Both the position numbers and the translations under genes were made by a program. A DNA stretch of 64,000 nt from an uncultured Gammaproteobacteria bacterium (GTDB lineage Bacteria; Pseudomonadota; Gammaproteobacteria; Pseudomonadales; UBA5518): contig CAIYPF010000065.1 of NCBI GenBank assembly GCA_903928015.1, positions 47,273 to 111,272 on the forward strand, given 5' to 3'. This document shows positions 46,618-55,089 of the stretch, in pieces (the stretch's first letter is position 1; every line of letters starts with the position of its first letter). Below the pieces are notes generated by a model. The model saw only the letters and a program-made list of their open reading frames with translations. It was not told the origin of the DNA and made no database searches.

Positions 46618-48035
46618 CGGCGCTCGGTCGCAGGGCCGGAGCGCAGTTGCCGCCGGGGCGCGTTGGAGGCTGCCGGCAGCGTCCCGCGCGAATCCGGCAT
46701 GACCTGCGGCGCCCCGAAGAGCGCCGCCAGTTGGGCAACACCGTTCGGGAAATCCACGCGCTCGTCGAACGCCTGCTGCAGGTACTGGCGCATCGCGGGC
46801 AAGGCGGCGATCGCCCGATCCGTCTCCTCATCGGCGCCGGGCGCGTAAGCACCGACACTGATCAGGTCCCTGTTCTGCTGATAGCGTGCCCAGAGCTTCT
46901 TGAACTCCTGCGCCCAACTCCGGTGCTCGCGACTGGCGATGGAGGGCATGACCCGGCTGATGGACGCTTCGATGTCCACCGCGGGGTATTGCCCCTCTTC
47001 CGCCAGCGTCCGCGACAGGACGATATGGCCATCGAGGATCGCGCGCGCCGCATCGGCCACCGGATCCTGCATGTCGTCGCCCTCGGCAAGCACGGTGTAG
47101 AAGGCCGTGATGGAGCCTTTTCCGGCTTCGCTGTTGCCGGCCCGCTCGACGAGATCGGGGATACGTGCGAATACGGATGGCGGGTATCCGCGTGTCGCAG
47201 GCGGCTCGCCGATGGCAAGTCCGATCTCTCGCTGGGCCTGCGCGAATCGGGTGAGAGAGTCCATGAGGAGGAGCACGTTCTTGCCGCGGTCGCGGAAGTC
47301 TTCCGCAATCCGCGTGGCCAGCCTTGCAGAGCGCAGCCTGAGAAGCGGCGCATCGTCGGCAGGCGAAACAATGACCACAGCGCGGCGCATACCCTCGACG
47401 CCCAGTATCTCCTCGATGAACTCTCGCGCTTCCCGGCCACGCTCGCCGACCAGACCGACCACCGTCACGTCGGCCTCGGTGAACCGCGTCATCATGCCGA
47501 GCAACATGCTCTTGCCGACACCGCTGCCGGCGAAGATGCCCAGTCGCTGTCCACGGCCCACGCTGAGGAGGCCGTTCAGCGAGCGCACACCCACATCCAG
47601 GGGCTGGCGGATCGGCGCACGGGCAAGGGGATTGATCGGACGCGCATCCAGTTCCGCGAAATCCACATCATGCAGAGGGCCTGCGCCATCGAGCGGTTCG
47701 CCATCTCCGCCGAGGACGCGACCCAGAAGCCCCTCGCCCACCGGCACATCGGCCGACATGACGAGGGGTCTTACGCGCAGGCCAGGACGCAATCCCGAGA
47801 CTTTCTGGGCAGGCATGAGGTAGACGCGATCGCCGGAAAATCCGACCACCTCCGCCTGCAAATTGCGATCTGGGCCCTGCCTGATGAGACAGCGCTGACC
47901 CAGAGCGGCATCGAAACCGACCGCCTCGATCGTCATGCCGACCACGCGGGTCAGCATTCCCTCTGCGACGGGCGGACAATCAGACCGGAGACGGCGCGCC
48001 GCACCCTCCATGAACTCGGAGAGATTCGCGCTCAC
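46614..48035 (-). CDS. fliI: Flagellum-specific ATPase FliI
   Basis: Hexameric ATPase that releases substrates and chaperones at the export gate. The 473 residues are related to ATP synthase beta: Walker [14 protein letters not shown] (about 170), the [17 protein letters not shown] stretch, Walker [22 protein letters not shown], and the [20 protein letters not shown] segment unique to FliI/SctN. GTG start overlapping the fliH stop by four bases. Confidence 0.97.
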   Translation of the reverse strand: MSANLSEFMEGAARRLRSDCPPVAEGMLTRVVGMTIEAVGFDAALGQRCLIRQGPDRNLQAEVVGFSGDRVYLMPAQKVSGLRPGLRVRPLVMSADVPVGEGLLGRVLGGDGEPLDGAGPLHDVDFAELDARPINPLARAPIRQPLDVGVRSLNGLLSVGRGQRLGIFAGSGVGKSMLLGMMTRFTEADVTVVGLVGERGREAREFIEEILGVEGMRRAVVIVSPADDAPLLRLRSARLATRIAEDFRDRGKNVLLLMDSLTRFAQAQREIGLAIGEPPATRGYPPSVFARIPDLVERAGNSEAGKGSITAFYTVLAEGDDMQDPVADAARAILDGHIVLSRTLAEEGQYPAVDIEASISRVMPSIASREHRSWAQEFKKLWARYQQNRDLISVGAYAPGADEETDRAIAALPAMRQYLQQAFDERVDFPNGVAQLAALFGAPQVMPDSRGTLPAASNAPRRQLRSGPATERR

Positions 48036-48811
48036 AGCGCCCGCCCGCGCGCGGCCTCGGCGCCAAGCAACTGCGCAAGCATCTGGCCGAGCCGATCGGA
48101 TACCGCGTACTCCACAGCGGACTCGCGGCTTGCGATGCGCAAATCGCCAGGCGTGAGCGATGGGTCAATCTCTACCGTCCAGGCGGCGTCCGCAGGACGC
48201 GCGCCATCAACGAGTTCCGCATCCTCGGCGCAGAGCATGACGCGGACGGCCGACGCGCCCACGGGAAGGGCTGCAAGCGCCTCGTCGACTACGGCACGGA
48301 TGCTTTCGGGCTGCAGGCGGAGCTCGGTGCGTACCACTCCCTCGGCCACACGGCTCGCGATCTCGAGAATCGCTTCACGCAACTGTTCATGCTGGCCGGC
48401 GATGGGCTGCTGCAGCGCTTCCACCAGCGTGCCAAGGCGAGCAATCTGGTCGTCGATGATCCGCCGGGCTGCGACAAGTCCTTCCTCCCGCCCCTGCGAA
48501 AAACCTTCGCTGCGACCCTTCTCCAGACCCTCTGCGTAACCTTCAGCGCGACCCTCGCGCGCGGCCTCGAGGACTATGGATTCCAACTGGGAGGCACTCA
48601 CACCTGCCGCATAGCGGCCGGCCCGGATATTCGCGGTGACCTGCTCCTCGAGGGACGGACGGGGCGCCGGTTCGACGCGAGCCCCTGACATGCGGGCACG
48701 ATCAGACGGCCTGGAGGACTCAGCCTTGAGCACCTGCCCCTGCGAAACCGATGGAAGCGTCCACGCCTCAACGGAGCCGAGTCGCGACGAGGGTATGCGC
48801 CGCACCGCCAC
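48032..48811 (-). CDS. fliH: Flagellar assembly protein FliH
   Basis: Regulator of FliI that links it to the C-ring and export gate. The 259 residues have a variable N-terminus and the GxxxG-like repeat helix ([25 protein letters not shown]). The C-terminal domain ([35 protein letters not shown]) resembles V-type ATPase E. Starts at GTG with GGAG eight bases upstream, 29 bases after fliG. Confidence 0.93.
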   Translation of the reverse strand: MAVRRIPSSRLGSVEAWTLPSVSQGQVLKAESSRPSDRARMSGARVEPAPRPSLEEQVTANIRAGRYAAGVSASQLESIVLEAAREGRAEGYAEGLEKGRSEGFSQGREEGLVAARRIIDDQIARLGTLVEALQQPIAGQHEQLREAILEIASRVAEGVVRTELRLQPESIRAVVDEALAALPVGASAVRVMLCAEDAELVDGARPADAAWTVEIDPSLTPGDLRIASRESAVEYAVSDRLGQMLAQLLGAEAARGRAL

Positions 48812-48840
48812 TCAGCGTGCTCCCGGCGTGATGGACGCGC

Positions 48841-49854
48841 TCATATCATCTGCTCCGAACTGCCGCCGAGCACGATCTCTCCGGCGTCTGCCATGCGCCG
48901 TGCGACCGCAAGGATTTCGCGCTGCGCGGTCTCGACCTCGGTGACACGCACCGGACCCTTGACCTCGAGGTCGTCCTTGAGGAGTTCTGCGGCCCGCTTG
49001 GACATGTTTCCGAAAATCTTGGTCTTGAGGTCTTCGTCGGCCGCCTTGAGCGCGAGTACCAGAACCTCGGATGACACCTCGCGCAACAGCGCCTGAATGC
49101 CCTTGTCGTCGATACCCTTGAGGTCGTCGAAGACGAACATGAGATCCTGGATCTTGGTGCCCAGCGGCTCGTCGACTTCCTTGATGTGCTCCATCAAGGT
49201 CTGCTCGAGTGTGGTCTCCATGTTGTTCACGATTTCAGCCGCGAACTTCACACCCCCGAGGAACTGTCCCTGCTGGATGCCCGAGCCCGTTAGTTCGCCC
49301 TCCACGATCTTGTTGAGTTCCTGCAGCGCCGACTGGTTGACGGTCTCCATGGTCGCGATGCGCATCACGAGATCGGTGCGTGCCTTCTCGCTGAACTGGG
49401 CCAGCACCTCTGCGGCCTGGTCGGGGTAGAGATAGCTCATGATCACTGCCTGGATCTGCGGGTGTTCACCACGGATCGTGTTGGCGACCAGTTTGGGATT
49501 CATCCAGCGCAGCGCCTCGAGCCCTTTGGTCTTGTCGCTCATCAGGATGTTGTCGATCAGCGAGTTGGCCTTCTCCTCGCCGAGTGCTTCGATCAGGACG
49601 TTCCGGATATAGCTTTCATTGCCCACACCCAGTCCGGTGGCGGCATAGGCCTCGACCAGAAAACTCTCGATCACGACCTGCACCTGCTCGGTGCTGATGT
49701 CGTGCATCTTGGTCATCTGTGCGCCCACGCGCTGGACCTCCTTCGGCGTCAGGTAACGCAGGATCTTCGCGGCATTGGTCTCGCCCACCGAAAGCAGCAG
49801 GATGGCCGCTTTTTCGAGCGAATTCGGACTTTCAGTGGCGGAAGAATCACTCAC
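48841..49854 (-). CDS. fliG: Flagellar motor switch protein FliG
   Basis: C-ring protein that contacts the stators and makes torque. The 337 residues show the N-terminal FliF-binding domain, the EHPQ motif in RGEHPQIQAVIMSYL, and the C-terminal torque helix with alternating charges (LMFVFDDLKGIDDKGIQALLREV...ALKAADEDLKTKIFGNMSKRA). The GTG at 49854 overlaps the fliF stop by eight bases and gives the usual length; a TTG at 49878 would add eight residues. Confidence 0.96.
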   Translation of the reverse strand: MSDSSATESPNSLEKAAILLLSVGETNAAKILRYLTPKEVQRVGAQMTKMHDISTEQVQVVIESFLVEAYAATGLGVGNESYIRNVLIEALGEEKANSLIDNILMSDKTKGLEALRWMNPKLVANTIRGEHPQIQAVIMSYLYPDQAAEVLAQFSEKARTDLVMRIATMETVNQSALQELNKIVEGELTGSGIQQGQFLGGVKFAAEIVNNMETTLEQTLMEHIKEVDEPLGTKIQDLMFVFDDLKGIDDKGIQALLREVSSEVLVLALKAADEDLKTKIFGNMSKRAAELLKDDLEVKGPVRVTEVETAQREILAVARRMADAGEIVLGGSSEQMI

Positions 49855-51583
49855 TCTCGCGTACCCACTTGCGGACAACCTGGGCGACTTTCTCGGCGTC
49901 GCCTTCTACCAGCGCCTGCACGGCAGTCATGCGGCGTTCGTACTCACGATTCGGTGGCGGCAGCATGGGAACTGAATCGTCCCCGGACTCGGCCTTGGAT
50001 GCCGATTCCGAGACCATCCGCTCCATGCGGTGACGCTCCTCCAGCGCGCGCATCTGCCGCGCATTGCTGCTCAGCGTGCGAAGCACCGGCCGCACCACCC
50101 CGAAAACCAGCAGCAGCACGCCCATCGCTCCGAGCGCCATGCGGACCGCCGGCCAGAACCAGGACTGCTCCCAGAGAGGAATCGGGATTTCCTGCTGGTC
50201 ATCAAGCGGGAGATCGAAGAACGCGGTATTCACCACATTCACGCTGTCACCGCGACGGGCATCATAGCCCACCGCATCACGCACCAGCGTTGTTACGCGC
50301 TCGAGCGTCTTCGCGTCCCAGGGTGCATTGCTGCGCTGGCCGTTCTCGGGATTGACGCTCAGGCGATCGTTAAGGACTACCGCGACACTGAGACGGCGCA
50401 ATTTGCCCACCTGGTGGCGGGTATAGCTCAGCGTCCGGTCAAGCTCGTAGTTGCGGGTTGACTGGCTTCTCACATTGCCCGCCTGCTGGCCCGCGGCATT
50501 CGGCCCAACGGCCGCACCTGCGGCGGAAGCAGGACCGCCCGCAGGTGGGGTCACGGTTTCGGGGGCCGAGCCGTTCACGGGAGGCTGGTTGCTGAGTGCA
50601 CCCGGGATGCCGCCACCAGCCTCGCCGGCCGTGCGCTGTTCCTCGGAACGCTGCTCGCTCCGGATTGCAGGGAGATCGGGGTTGTAGATCTCGTCAGCCT
50701 GCTCGACAGCCGTGAAATCGACGTCTGCCGTGACCTCGGCCTTGAAGCGGCCTGCTCCGACAATCGGTTCGAGGATGCGTTGCACGCGCTCGACCATCTG
50801 GTCCTCGAGGCTGCGCGTGAAATCGAGCTGCTTGCTCGCCAGCACGGCTTCCCGGTCTTCGGCAAAGTTCGAGAGCAGACGCCCCTGCTGGTCGACGATG
50901 GTGACACCGGCAAGTTCCATGTCGGGCACGCTCGAGGCCACCAGGTTGCCGATGGCGCGCACCTGGGCATCCTCGACCTTGCGCCCTGCCACGACTTCGA
51001 GCAGAACGGAAGCGCTGGGTTTGCGCTGGTCGCGGACGAAAACCGTACGCTCGGGGATCGCGAGGTGAACGCGCGCCGAACGCACACTGTTGATACTGGA
51101 GATGGTGCGCGCAAGCTCGCCTTCAAGCCCGCGGCGGAAGCGCGCGGTCTCCATGAACTGGCTGGTACCGAGGCCCTGCTCCTTGTCGAGCATCTCGAAG
51201 CCGACGGAACTGTCGTTCGGCATTCCGGCTTCGGCAAGTTTGAGTCGCGCTTCGTTGTACCGGCCATCCTCGACCAGCAACATGCCGCTGTTGGCATCGA
51301 GGCGATAGCCGATCTTGTTCGCCTCGAGCACTCCGACAACGGCCTGGGAGTCGAGATTCTCGAGGCTGCCATAGAGCGGCCGCATGTCCGCTTCGCGGGT
51401 CCACAGCACTACCCAAACGGCAAGCGCAACCGAGGCGGCAAGCCCCACGATGACGCCCACCTGACGGGGAATCGACAACCTCGCTATCCCCTCCAGATAG
51501 GGATTCTGCGGGGCTTCGATCGTGACGGTACCTCCGCCGGCGGTCGCCAGCTGGGTGCCTGTAGCCTGATCGGTGTCAGCCAT
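49847..51583 (-). CDS. fliF: Flagellar MS-ring protein FliF
   Basis: Membrane ring on which the basal body is built. The 578 residues have a helix near 38-60 (VGVIVGLAASVALAVWVVLW), the ring-building domains in the periplasm (YNEARLKLAEAGMPNDSSVGFEM..., ISSINSVRSARVHLAIPERTVF) and a low-complexity loop (about 315-375). A second helix near 465 (VRMALGAMGVLLLVFGVV) leads to the FliG-binding tail ending VVRKWVRESE. Confidence 0.96.
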   Translation of the reverse strand: MADTDQATGTQLATAGGGTVTIEAPQNPYLEGIARLSIPRQVGVIVGLAASVALAVWVVLWTREADMRPLYGSLENLDSQAVVGVLEANKIGYRLDANSGMLLVEDGRYNEARLKLAEAGMPNDSSVGFEMLDKEQGLGTSQFMETARFRRGLEGELARTISSINSVRSARVHLAIPERTVFVRDQRKPSASVLLEVVAGRKVEDAQVRAIGNLVASSVPDMELAGVTIVDQQGRLLSNFAEDREAVLASKQLDFTRSLEDQMVERVQRILEPIVGAGRFKAEVTADVDFTAVEQADEIYNPDLPAIRSEQRSEEQRTAGEAGGGIPGALSNQPPVNGSAPETVTPPAGGPASAAGAAVGPNAAGQQAGNVRSQSTRNYELDRTLSYTRHQVGKLRRLSVAVVLNDRLSVNPENGQRSNAPWDAKTLERVTTLVRDAVGYDARRGDSVNVVNTAFFDLPLDDQQEIPIPLWEQSWFWPAVRMALGAMGVLLLVFGVVRPVLRTLSSNARQMRALEERHRMERMVSESASKAESGDDSVPMLPPPNREYERRMTAVQALVEGDAEKVAQVVRKWVRESE

Positions 51584-51615
51584 GTCTTTTCAACGCTCCT
51601 GACGTTTGCCGTGCA

Positions 51616-51969
51616 TCACACCGGCATGTTCATGATGTCTTGGTAGGCCTGCACCAGCTTGTTCCTGACCTGCATCATGGCCTCAAAGGACACGCTGGAC
51701 TTCTCAGCCGCGATCATCACCTGGGTAAGGCTTACCCCGGGCGCACCTGCCTCGTAAGCCTCGCGCAGCTTGCCTGCTTCTTTTTGTACGCCGTTGACGC
51801 TGTCTATCGCCTGGCTGAAGAGCGCGCCGAAGCCCGGCGTGTCCTGCGGACGCGCCAGCTGTCCCGGCGCAATCGCACCGGGCATGATCTCGGAGGGGGG
51901 GCGATTGATCTGCGACTGCACGAGCCGCATCTGCGCCAACACCTGACTTATATCCGCTCTCTCGACCAT
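51616..51969 (-). CDS. fliE: Flagellar hook-basal body protein FliE
   Basis: Joins the MS ring to the rod. The 117 residues match the family in the C-terminal half (FGALFSQAIDSVNGVQKEAGKLREAYEAGAPGVSLTQVMIAAEKSSVSFEAMMQVRNKLVQAYQDIMNMPV), which ends in the conserved YQDIMxMPV. First gene of fliEFGHIJ. A sigma-54 promoter at 52086-52101 lies about 117 bases upstream. Confidence 0.96.
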   Translation of the reverse strand: MVERADISQVLAQMRLVQSQINRPPSEIMPGAIAPGQLARPQDTPGFGALFSQAIDSVNGVQKEAGKLREAYEAGAPGVSLTQVMIAAEKSSVSFEAMMQVRNKLVQAYQDIMNMPV

Positions 51970-52085
51970 GCGCCCTGCCCTCCCGAAGCCCTGCCTGCGG
52001 ACGGCACTCCTGATCAGAGCGACATCAGCGGACAGCGACGGCTATTTGACGATCAGGGCCCCGACGGGCCCGTACGCGGAGGCTG

Positions 52086-52101
52086 TGCAGTTTCCGGGCC
52101 A
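52086..52101 (-). promoter_or_regulatory. Sigma-54 promoter before fliE
   Basis: TGGCCCGGAAACTGCA on the minus strand, two bases off the TGGCACG-N4-TTGCW consensus, with GG and GC ten bases apart. Predicted start near 52075, leaving a leader of about 105 bases. Lies in the 160-base ttcA-fliE gap. Confidence 0.65.
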
Positions 52102-52130
52102 GCTACGGCAAGGAATTGCCGCACTTCCGT

Positions 52131-52967
52131 TCAGAGATTGCAGACGCGGATGGACGAGGAGTCGGGAGGGCTGGCACGCAGGGCGGAGAAATCGAAGAGT
52201 GCCGTGTCTCCCAACTGGGAAGGAGCCACATTGCAGATAGCAGAGAAGATGACTTCGGAACGCCCCGGATAACGCCGCTCCCAGTCGGCCAGCATCTGCT
52301 TTATGGCCTGACGCTGGAGGTTCTCCTGCGAGCCGCAGAGGTTGCACGGAATGATGGGAAAGGCCTTGTAGGCGGCATAGTCGGCGAGATCCGTCTCACG
52401 GCAATAGGCAAGCGGACGGATGACGACGTTGTCGCCGTCGTCGCTCAGGAGCTTGGGGGGCATCGCCTTCAGCTTGCCGCCGAAGAACATGTTCAGGAAA
52501 AGAGTCTCGACAATATCGTCCCTGTGGTGACCCAGTGCGATTTTGTTGGCACCGATCTCGCGGGCGAAGCTGTAGAGGTTGCCTCGCCGCAGGCGGGAGC
52601 ACAGTCCACAGGTGGTCTTGCCTTCCGGCACCAGGGATTTGACGATGCTGTAGGTGTCACGCTCGAGTATATGGAAGGGAACACCAATGCCAGACAAATA
52701 GGCAGGGAGCACCTCCTCGGGGAAGCCGGGCTGCTTCTGGTCGAGATTGACGGCCACGAGTTCGAAACGAACGGGGGCCGTGCGCTGGAGATTCATGAGG
52801 ATGTCGAGCATCCCGTAGGAGTCCTTGCCCCCGGAGAGACACACCATCACGAGGTCGCCGTCCTCGATCATCGTGTAGTCCTCGATCGCCTGCCCGACAT
52901 TTCGGCGCAAGCGTTTCTGGAGCTTGTTGAACTCGGTCCGGCTCTTGCGGGGATCGGATTGCGCCAA
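52131..52967 (-). CDS. ttcA: tRNA 2-thiocytidine synthetase TtcA
   Basis: Adds sulfur to cytidine 32 of certain tRNAs, using ATP and an Fe-S cluster. The 278 residues contain the PP-loop [14 protein letters not shown] (near 43-56), the [10 protein letters not shown] pair and the NLCGSQ cysteine, plus [21 protein letters not shown]. All family cysteines are present. Start is TTG with CGGAGGG upstream; no ATG or GTG in frame occurs before residue 32. A candidate promoter lies 30-60 bases upstream, divergent from mdh. Confidence 0.95.
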   Translation of the reverse strand: MAQSDPRKSRTEFNKLQKRLRRNVGQAIEDYTMIEDGDLVMVCLSGGKDSYGMLDILMNLQRTAPVRFELVAVNLDQKQPGFPEEVLPAYLSGIGVPFHILERDTYSIVKSLVPEGKTTCGLCSRLRRGNLYSFAREIGANKIALGHHRDDIVETLFLNMFFGGKLKAMPPKLLSDDGDNVVIRPLAYCRETDLADYAAYKAFPIIPCNLCGSQENLQRQAIKQMLADWERRYPGRSEVIFSAICNVAPSQLGDTALFDFSALRASPPDSSSIRVCNL

Positions 52968-53000
52968 GTCGCGCCCTCCGGGCGGTTTAACAGGCCGGCG

Positions 53001-53030
53001 ATTCTACCCGCCACAACGGGCCCCTGTCCC
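53001..53030 (-). promoter_or_regulatory. ttcA: Candidate promoter for ttcA
   Basis: GGGACA (53030-53025), 18-base spacer, TAGAAT (53006-53001) on the minus strand. Predicted start near 52994. The -10 is good and the -35 partial. Confidence 0.4.
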
Positions 53031-53083
53031 ACGGACATCGGCTTCTGCGGGTCGCGGCGGTAGCGGCTCCGGAGGTCAAGGCT

Positions 53084-53089
53084 TACAAT
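53084..53089 (+). promoter_or_regulatory. mdh: Possible -10 element for malate dehydrogenase
   Basis: TACAAT on the + strand, 72 bases before the mdh ATG. No -35 with good match at 16-18 bases. Tentative. Confidence 0.3.
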
Positions 53090-53160
53090 CGCGCGCGGCC
53101 GTTCGGCTCCCGATACGGCCGCCGTACCACACAGCAACATCCCGCGACAGGAATCCCTCG

Positions 53161-54141
53161 ATGAAGAAGCCCGTCCGAGTCACCGTCACCGGCGCTGCCG
53201 GCCAGATCAGCTACAGCCTGCTATTCCGGATCGCTTCCGGCAGCATGCTCGGCCCAGACCAGCCGGTGATCCTGCACATGCTCGAGATCACCCCTGCCCT
53301 CGAAGCCCTGCGGGGCGTCGCCATGGAACTCGAAGACTGCGCCTTCCCCCTGCTCGCCGGACTGGTCTGCACCGACGACCCCCAGACCGCGTTCCGGGAC
53401 GCGGACTACGCGCTGCTGGTTGGCGCCCGCCCCCGCGGCCCCGGCATGGAACGCAAGGACCTGCTCGAGGCGAATGCCGCGATCTTCTCCGTACAGGGCA
53501 AGGCCATCAACGCAGCGGCCTCGCGCGGCATCAAGGTTCTGGTTGTGGGCAACCCGGCGAACACCAACTCCTTGATCGCCCAGCGCAACGCTCCTGACAT
53601 CGATCCGCGCCAGTTCACTGCCATGACCCGTCTGGACCATAACCGGGCGATGAGCCAACTCGCGAACAAGACCGGCACCGACGTCAACGCCATCCGCCAC
53701 ATGACGATCTGGGGAAACCATTCCTCGACCCAGTACCCCGACCTCTTCAATGCACTGGTCAGCGGAAAGCCGGCCATCGAGATGGTCGACCGCAACTGGT
53801 ACGAGCAGGAGTTCATTCCAACCGTCCAGCAGCGTGGAGCCGCAGTCATCAAGGCGCGGGGCGCGTCCAGCGCGGCATCGGCAGCAAACGCTGCCGTCGA
53901 CCATATGCGCAGCTGGGCCTTGGGCACGGCAGAAGATGACTGGGTCAGCATGGGGGTGTACAGCGATGGAAGCTACGGCATCCAGGAAGGCCTGATCTAC
54001 TCCTTCCCCTGCGCCTGCCGCAATGGCGAGTGGCGGATCGTCCAGGACGCATCGATCAACGACTTCTCGCGTGCGCGCATGCAGGCCACCGAGAAGGAAT
54101 TGCAGGAAGAGCGCGACGCCGTTTCACACCTCCTGCCCTGA
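53161..54141 (+). CDS. mdh: NAD-dependent malate dehydrogenase (cytosolic-type, about 326 residues)
   Basis: Oxidises malate to oxaloacetate in the citric acid cycle. The 326 residues begin with the Rossmann loop [16 protein letters not shown]. The mobile loop [18 protein letters not shown] carries the substrate arginines. [18 protein letters not shown] and the catalytic histidine in [12 protein letters not shown] follow. Length and these motifs fit the longer bacterial MDH family rather than the 312-residue E. coli type. The ATG has a weak ribosome site (ACAGGAATCCCTCG). Single gene, followed by the PilZ brake with its own promoter. Confidence 0.96.
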   Translation: MKKPVRVTVTGAAGQISYSLLFRIASGSMLGPDQPVILHMLEITPALEALRGVAMELEDCAFPLLAGLVCTDDPQTAFRDADYALLVGARPRGPGMERKDLLEANAAIFSVQGKAINAAASRGIKVLVVGNPANTNSLIAQRNAPDIDPRQFTAMTRLDHNRAMSQLANKTGTDVNAIRHMTIWGNHSSTQYPDLFNALVSGKPAIEMVDRNWYEQEFIPTVQQRGAAVIKARGASSAASAANAAVDHMRSWALGTAEDDWVSMGVYSDGSYGIQEGLIYSFPCACRNGEWRIVQDASINDFSRARMQATEKELQEERDAVSHLLP

Positions 54142-54204
54142 GCCTCTGCACGCTGCCGGTGCGGCCACGCCGCACCGGCACGCGCCTCTCCCGAGCCCCA
54201 CTCT

Positions 54205-54231
54205 TCAAGACCCGCGCCGCGCCGCCGATAA
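54205..54231 (+). promoter_or_regulatory. Sigma-28 (FliA) promoter before the PilZ gene
   Basis: TCAAG (54205-54209), 14 bases, GCCGATAA (54224-54231). The -10 is a full match to the FliA consensus, the -35 matches the TCAAG form used in Pseudomonas, and spacing is exact. Predicted start near 54238; the gene starts at 54291. A sigma-70-like TATACT (54249-54254) also lies downstream. Confidence 0.65.
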
Positions 54232-54290
54232 CACCGGCGGGGCTTGGCTATACTGCCGGGGAACCACTCTTCCACAGGACGACCACATTC

Positions 54291-55088
54291 ATGGCCGAAG
54301 GAGCACTCAAGCGGCTGCTCTCCGGGCTACGCAAGCGGCCGGAGCAAGAGGTCGTCGCGGAATCCGGCGACCGGGAGCCGCCTCAGGCGAGCTTCGAGCA
54401 GGTGGTCATACGTTTGCAGCAGCTGGTCGAAGAACGCAGCTTCGTCGAAGTGCGCTTCCCGGGCCGCTCTGACAGCGCCTACCAGAGCCTCATCCTCAAG
54501 GTCGACCCGCTGGAGCGTTATCTGCTGATCGACGAGTTGTTTCCGGCACACGGGGCTTTTTTCGTGACCCCGGGCGATGAAGTGGAGGTAACCAGCGTCA
54601 GGCGCGGGATTCCCGTGCGATTCAGCTCCTGGATCAAGGCGATCAGCCTGGACGAAGCCGACGGCTACCCTGCCTACCGGCTGGCACTGCCCGATTCCGT
54701 GGAAGCCAAGCAGCGCAGGAAGACGTTCCGGGTCACGGTCGATGCCGAGACCGGCCTCAAGCTGCGGATACGCGGCCCCGATGGCGAACGCCAGCTCTGC
54801 ACGGTGCAGGACCTCTCTCTCGGCGGACTGGGCTTCAGTTGCCAGGGAAATCTGGGCGAGATGTTGCGGGCCAACAACCAGCTGAAGAACAGCGTCCTCT
54901 CAATTCCGGGCCTGCCCGACATCAGCTGCGATCTGGAAGTGCGCAAATTCGAATTCCGGCGCGCACCCTACCGCCACACGGTGGTCGGTTCACGGTTCGA
55001 AGGATTGGGCAGCGCAGGCGAAAAGCAGGTCGAGCAGTTCCTCGTGATGCTGCAGCGGCAGACGCGTCGCGGAACGCGGCAGAACTAG
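54291..55088 (+). CDS. YcgR-like PilZ-domain flagellar brake protein
   Basis: Predicted cyclic-di-GMP effector that slows the flagellar motor. The 265 residues have a YcgR N-terminal domain (about 38-125, VVIRLQQLVEERSFVEVRFPGRSDSAYQSLILKVDPLERYLLIDEL) and a PilZ domain (from about 140) with both ligand motifs, RKTFR (RxxxR) and DLSLGGLG (D-x-S-x-x-G). The ATG at 54291 is the first residue matching the family; longer frames overlap mdh. A FliA promoter upstream supports a flagellar role. The motor partner is inferred. Confidence 0.87.
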   Translation: MAEGALKRLLSGLRKRPEQEVVAESGDREPPQASFEQVVIRLQQLVEERSFVEVRFPGRSDSAYQSLILKVDPLERYLLIDELFPAHGAFFVTPGDEVEVTSVRRGIPVRFSSWIKAISLDEADGYPAYRLALPDSVEAKQRRKTFRVTVDAETGLKLRIRGPDGERQLCTVQDLSLGGLGFSCQGNLGEMLRANNQLKNSVLSIPGLPDISCDLEVRKFEFRRAPYRHTVVGSRFEGLGSAGEKQVEQFLVMLQRQTRRGTRQN

Positions 55089-55089
55089 C

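Noticed and set aside
46572..48539. 655-codon + strand frame opposite fliI/fliH
   Set aside because: Shadow frame; the minus strand carries complete FliI and FliH with motifs.
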